A stretch of DNA of 54,985 nucleotides from Sandaracinaceae bacterium. Its GTDB lineage: Bacteria > Myxococcota_A > Polyangia > Polyangiales > Sandaracinaceae. The stretch lies in contig JAIBCE010000010.1 of the NCBI GenBank assembly GCA_019694315.1, positions 1-54,985 of the forward strand, in the 5' to 3' direction. The position numbers and the translations under genes were made by a program. Shown piece by piece: positions 54,181 to 54,985 of this stretch; the first letter of the stretch is position 1, and each line of letters starts with the position of its first letter. Under the pieces are notes generated by a model that did not search any database, had not been told where the DNA came from, and worked only from the letters and a program-made list of their open reading frames with translations.

Positions 54181-54573
54181 CGCCGATCAACTACCCCGCC
54201 AGGTCGGTCGTTCCGCGCTCGGCCTTGAACGCCCGCCGACGCGTGCGCCGGGCCGACCCGACATGTCACTCCTCACCTGAACGATCTTGACACCCACCGC
54301 ATGCCCCGGTTCGCCTCGCCCGATCGCGCGGTTCGGCCTCGCTCGTGATCGCCTCGCTCGCCCTCCCCGCTGGGCGATCGCGATGGTTCGTCTCGTCGCC
54401 GGTGATCACCCTGCTCCGCGCTCGACACGCTCGGCGCCGACGGTCCCGCCCGGACGGCTGTCCAGGTTCGCCCGATGTTCGGCCGCTCGTCCGGAATCGC
54501 GCGACGTTGCCCCAGGACGCCACGAAGGCACCTCGGACGCTCGGAGGTAGCGTCTCGGGGCGCCGCGGGGCGC
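54181..54573. other. Region without an assignable gene
   Basis: 393 bases with open frames on both strands but no convincing start, motif or codon pattern. No terminator or repeat was recognised. Confidence 0.5.
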
Positions 54574-54942
54574 CTATGGGGCGGCGCGCTCGACGCCCGC
54601 GGGGTCCGCCCCGGTCGCGTCGGCCGGGATCGGGCCGTCGGTCGCCGTCGCGCCGAGCTCCACCTCGCCGGTCGGGCGGGCGCGCTTCACGCGCTCGAGG
54701 CGCTCGAGGAGGTCACGGGTCGCCGCGAGCTCGTACGCCGTGAGCGCGCGGCCCCCGGTCGGGGTCGCCTGCTCGCGCACGGTCGCGTCGAGGGCGATCG
54801 CGGCGAGGAGCTCGACGAGGTCGCGGTCAAGCTGGGCGACGAGGGCCAGGCGCTGCTCGCGCTCGTCGCGTCGTCGTGGGGTCGGCCGTCGTCCGCCGAG
54901 CGCCGCGAGGACGCGCGGCCGGCGCCGCAGCTTGCGGAGCAT
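54574..54942 (-). CDS. Hypothetical phage-region protein
   Basis: A 122-residue protein starting MLRKLRRRPR. The N-terminus is strongly basic, the middle is helical (LVAQLDRDLVELLAAIAL, AYELAATRDLLERLERVKRA) and the C-terminus Ala/Gly/Pro-rich. No family recognised. Confidence 0.45.
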   Translation of the reverse strand: MLRKLRRRPRVLAALGGRRPTPRRRDEREQRLALVAQLDRDLVELLAAIALDATVREQATPTGGRALTAYELAATRDLLERLERVKRARPTGEVELGATATDGPIPADATGADPAGVERAAP

Positions 54943-54985
54943 CGCCGTCGAGCTCGGCCCCGGCGCGCAGCCGAACGCGACCGAG

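Larger units (their letters stand above)
45318..54985. mobile_element. Putative prophage or phage-derived element (left end, runs off window)
   Basis: Starts at the tRNA-3'-like attachment sequence and continues past the window end. It holds a tape measure protein, an operon of small overlapping proteins with tail-assembly-like pattern, a regulatory intergenic region with helix-turn-helix proteins and a MazF-like toxin candidate. No integrase, terminase, capsid or tail-tip gene is seen in this part. Confidence 0.65.

Noticed and set aside
54266..54523. Possible small minus-strand gene
   Set aside because: Arg-rich low-complexity translation, no ribosome site or motif.

Overview
The window reads as chromosome of a very GC-rich myxobacterium-like bacterium (Myxococcota, probably Polyangiales/Sandaracinus-like). 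This is inference from content: almost every gene uses C/G-ending codons, lipoproteins with Cys-rich or Asp/Ala-rich linkers abound, and there is a Ser/Thr kinase with a PEGA partner, FHA-GGDEF signalling, a sigma54 enhancer-binding protein, an ECF sigma operon and a PilB/GspE-type ATPase. No rRNA or complete tRNA gene was found.

Region by region. 1-280: two copies of a hairpin-bearing intergenic repeat. 0.3-3.5 kb: atypical response regulator, sigma54 activator and a divergent FHA-GGDEF protein. 3.6-8.3 kb: rseP (three PDZ domains), rsmB and an XRE/IrrE-type regulator. 8.4-13.6 kb: four overlapping minus-strand genes (Ser/Thr kinase, PEGA protein, two related Cys-rich lipoproteins). 13.7-19.9 kb: an Ig/FN3-like lipoprotein, Fe-superoxide dismutase, a CPBP protease, a methyltransferase-PilB fusion and an MFS transporter. 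19.9-23.7 kb: VWA lipoprotein, ECF sigma factor, membrane anti-sigma candidate and two lipoproteins as one operon. 23.8-34.9 kb: PPP phosphatase, M15-type peptidase lipoprotein, wax ester synthase overlapping allA, a 1217-residue TPR protein and a frameshifted hybrid histidine kinase.

35.1-39.9 kb is a compact urate-to-ureidoglycolate pathway: membrane cytochrome c-type urate hydroxylase (puuD), allantoinase, allantoicase, OHCU decarboxylase and HIU hydrolase. The last enzyme, ureidoglycolate lyase (allA), lies about 7 kb upstream on the other strand. A 12/13-bp tandem array fills the allB-alc gap.

40-44.1 kb is decaying accessory DNA: one intact and two broken PD40/TolB-like lipoprotein paralogues, then a broken IS91-family transposase beside a response regulator-GGDEF gene.

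From about 45.32 kb to the window end is a putative prophage or phage-derived element. It starts at a tRNA-3'-end-like attachment sequence with a terminator. It carries a tape measure protein directly beside that border, a run of small overlapping genes, a regulatory region with three related helix-turn-helix proteins (one with five tandem units) and a MazF/PemK-like toxin candidate. The rest lies beyond the window. The strongest candidates for something undescribed are the five-unit helix-turn-helix protein with its single-unit relatives, the methyltransferase-PilB fusion, the kinase-PEGA-lipoprotein operon and the truncated tail module at the attachment site.
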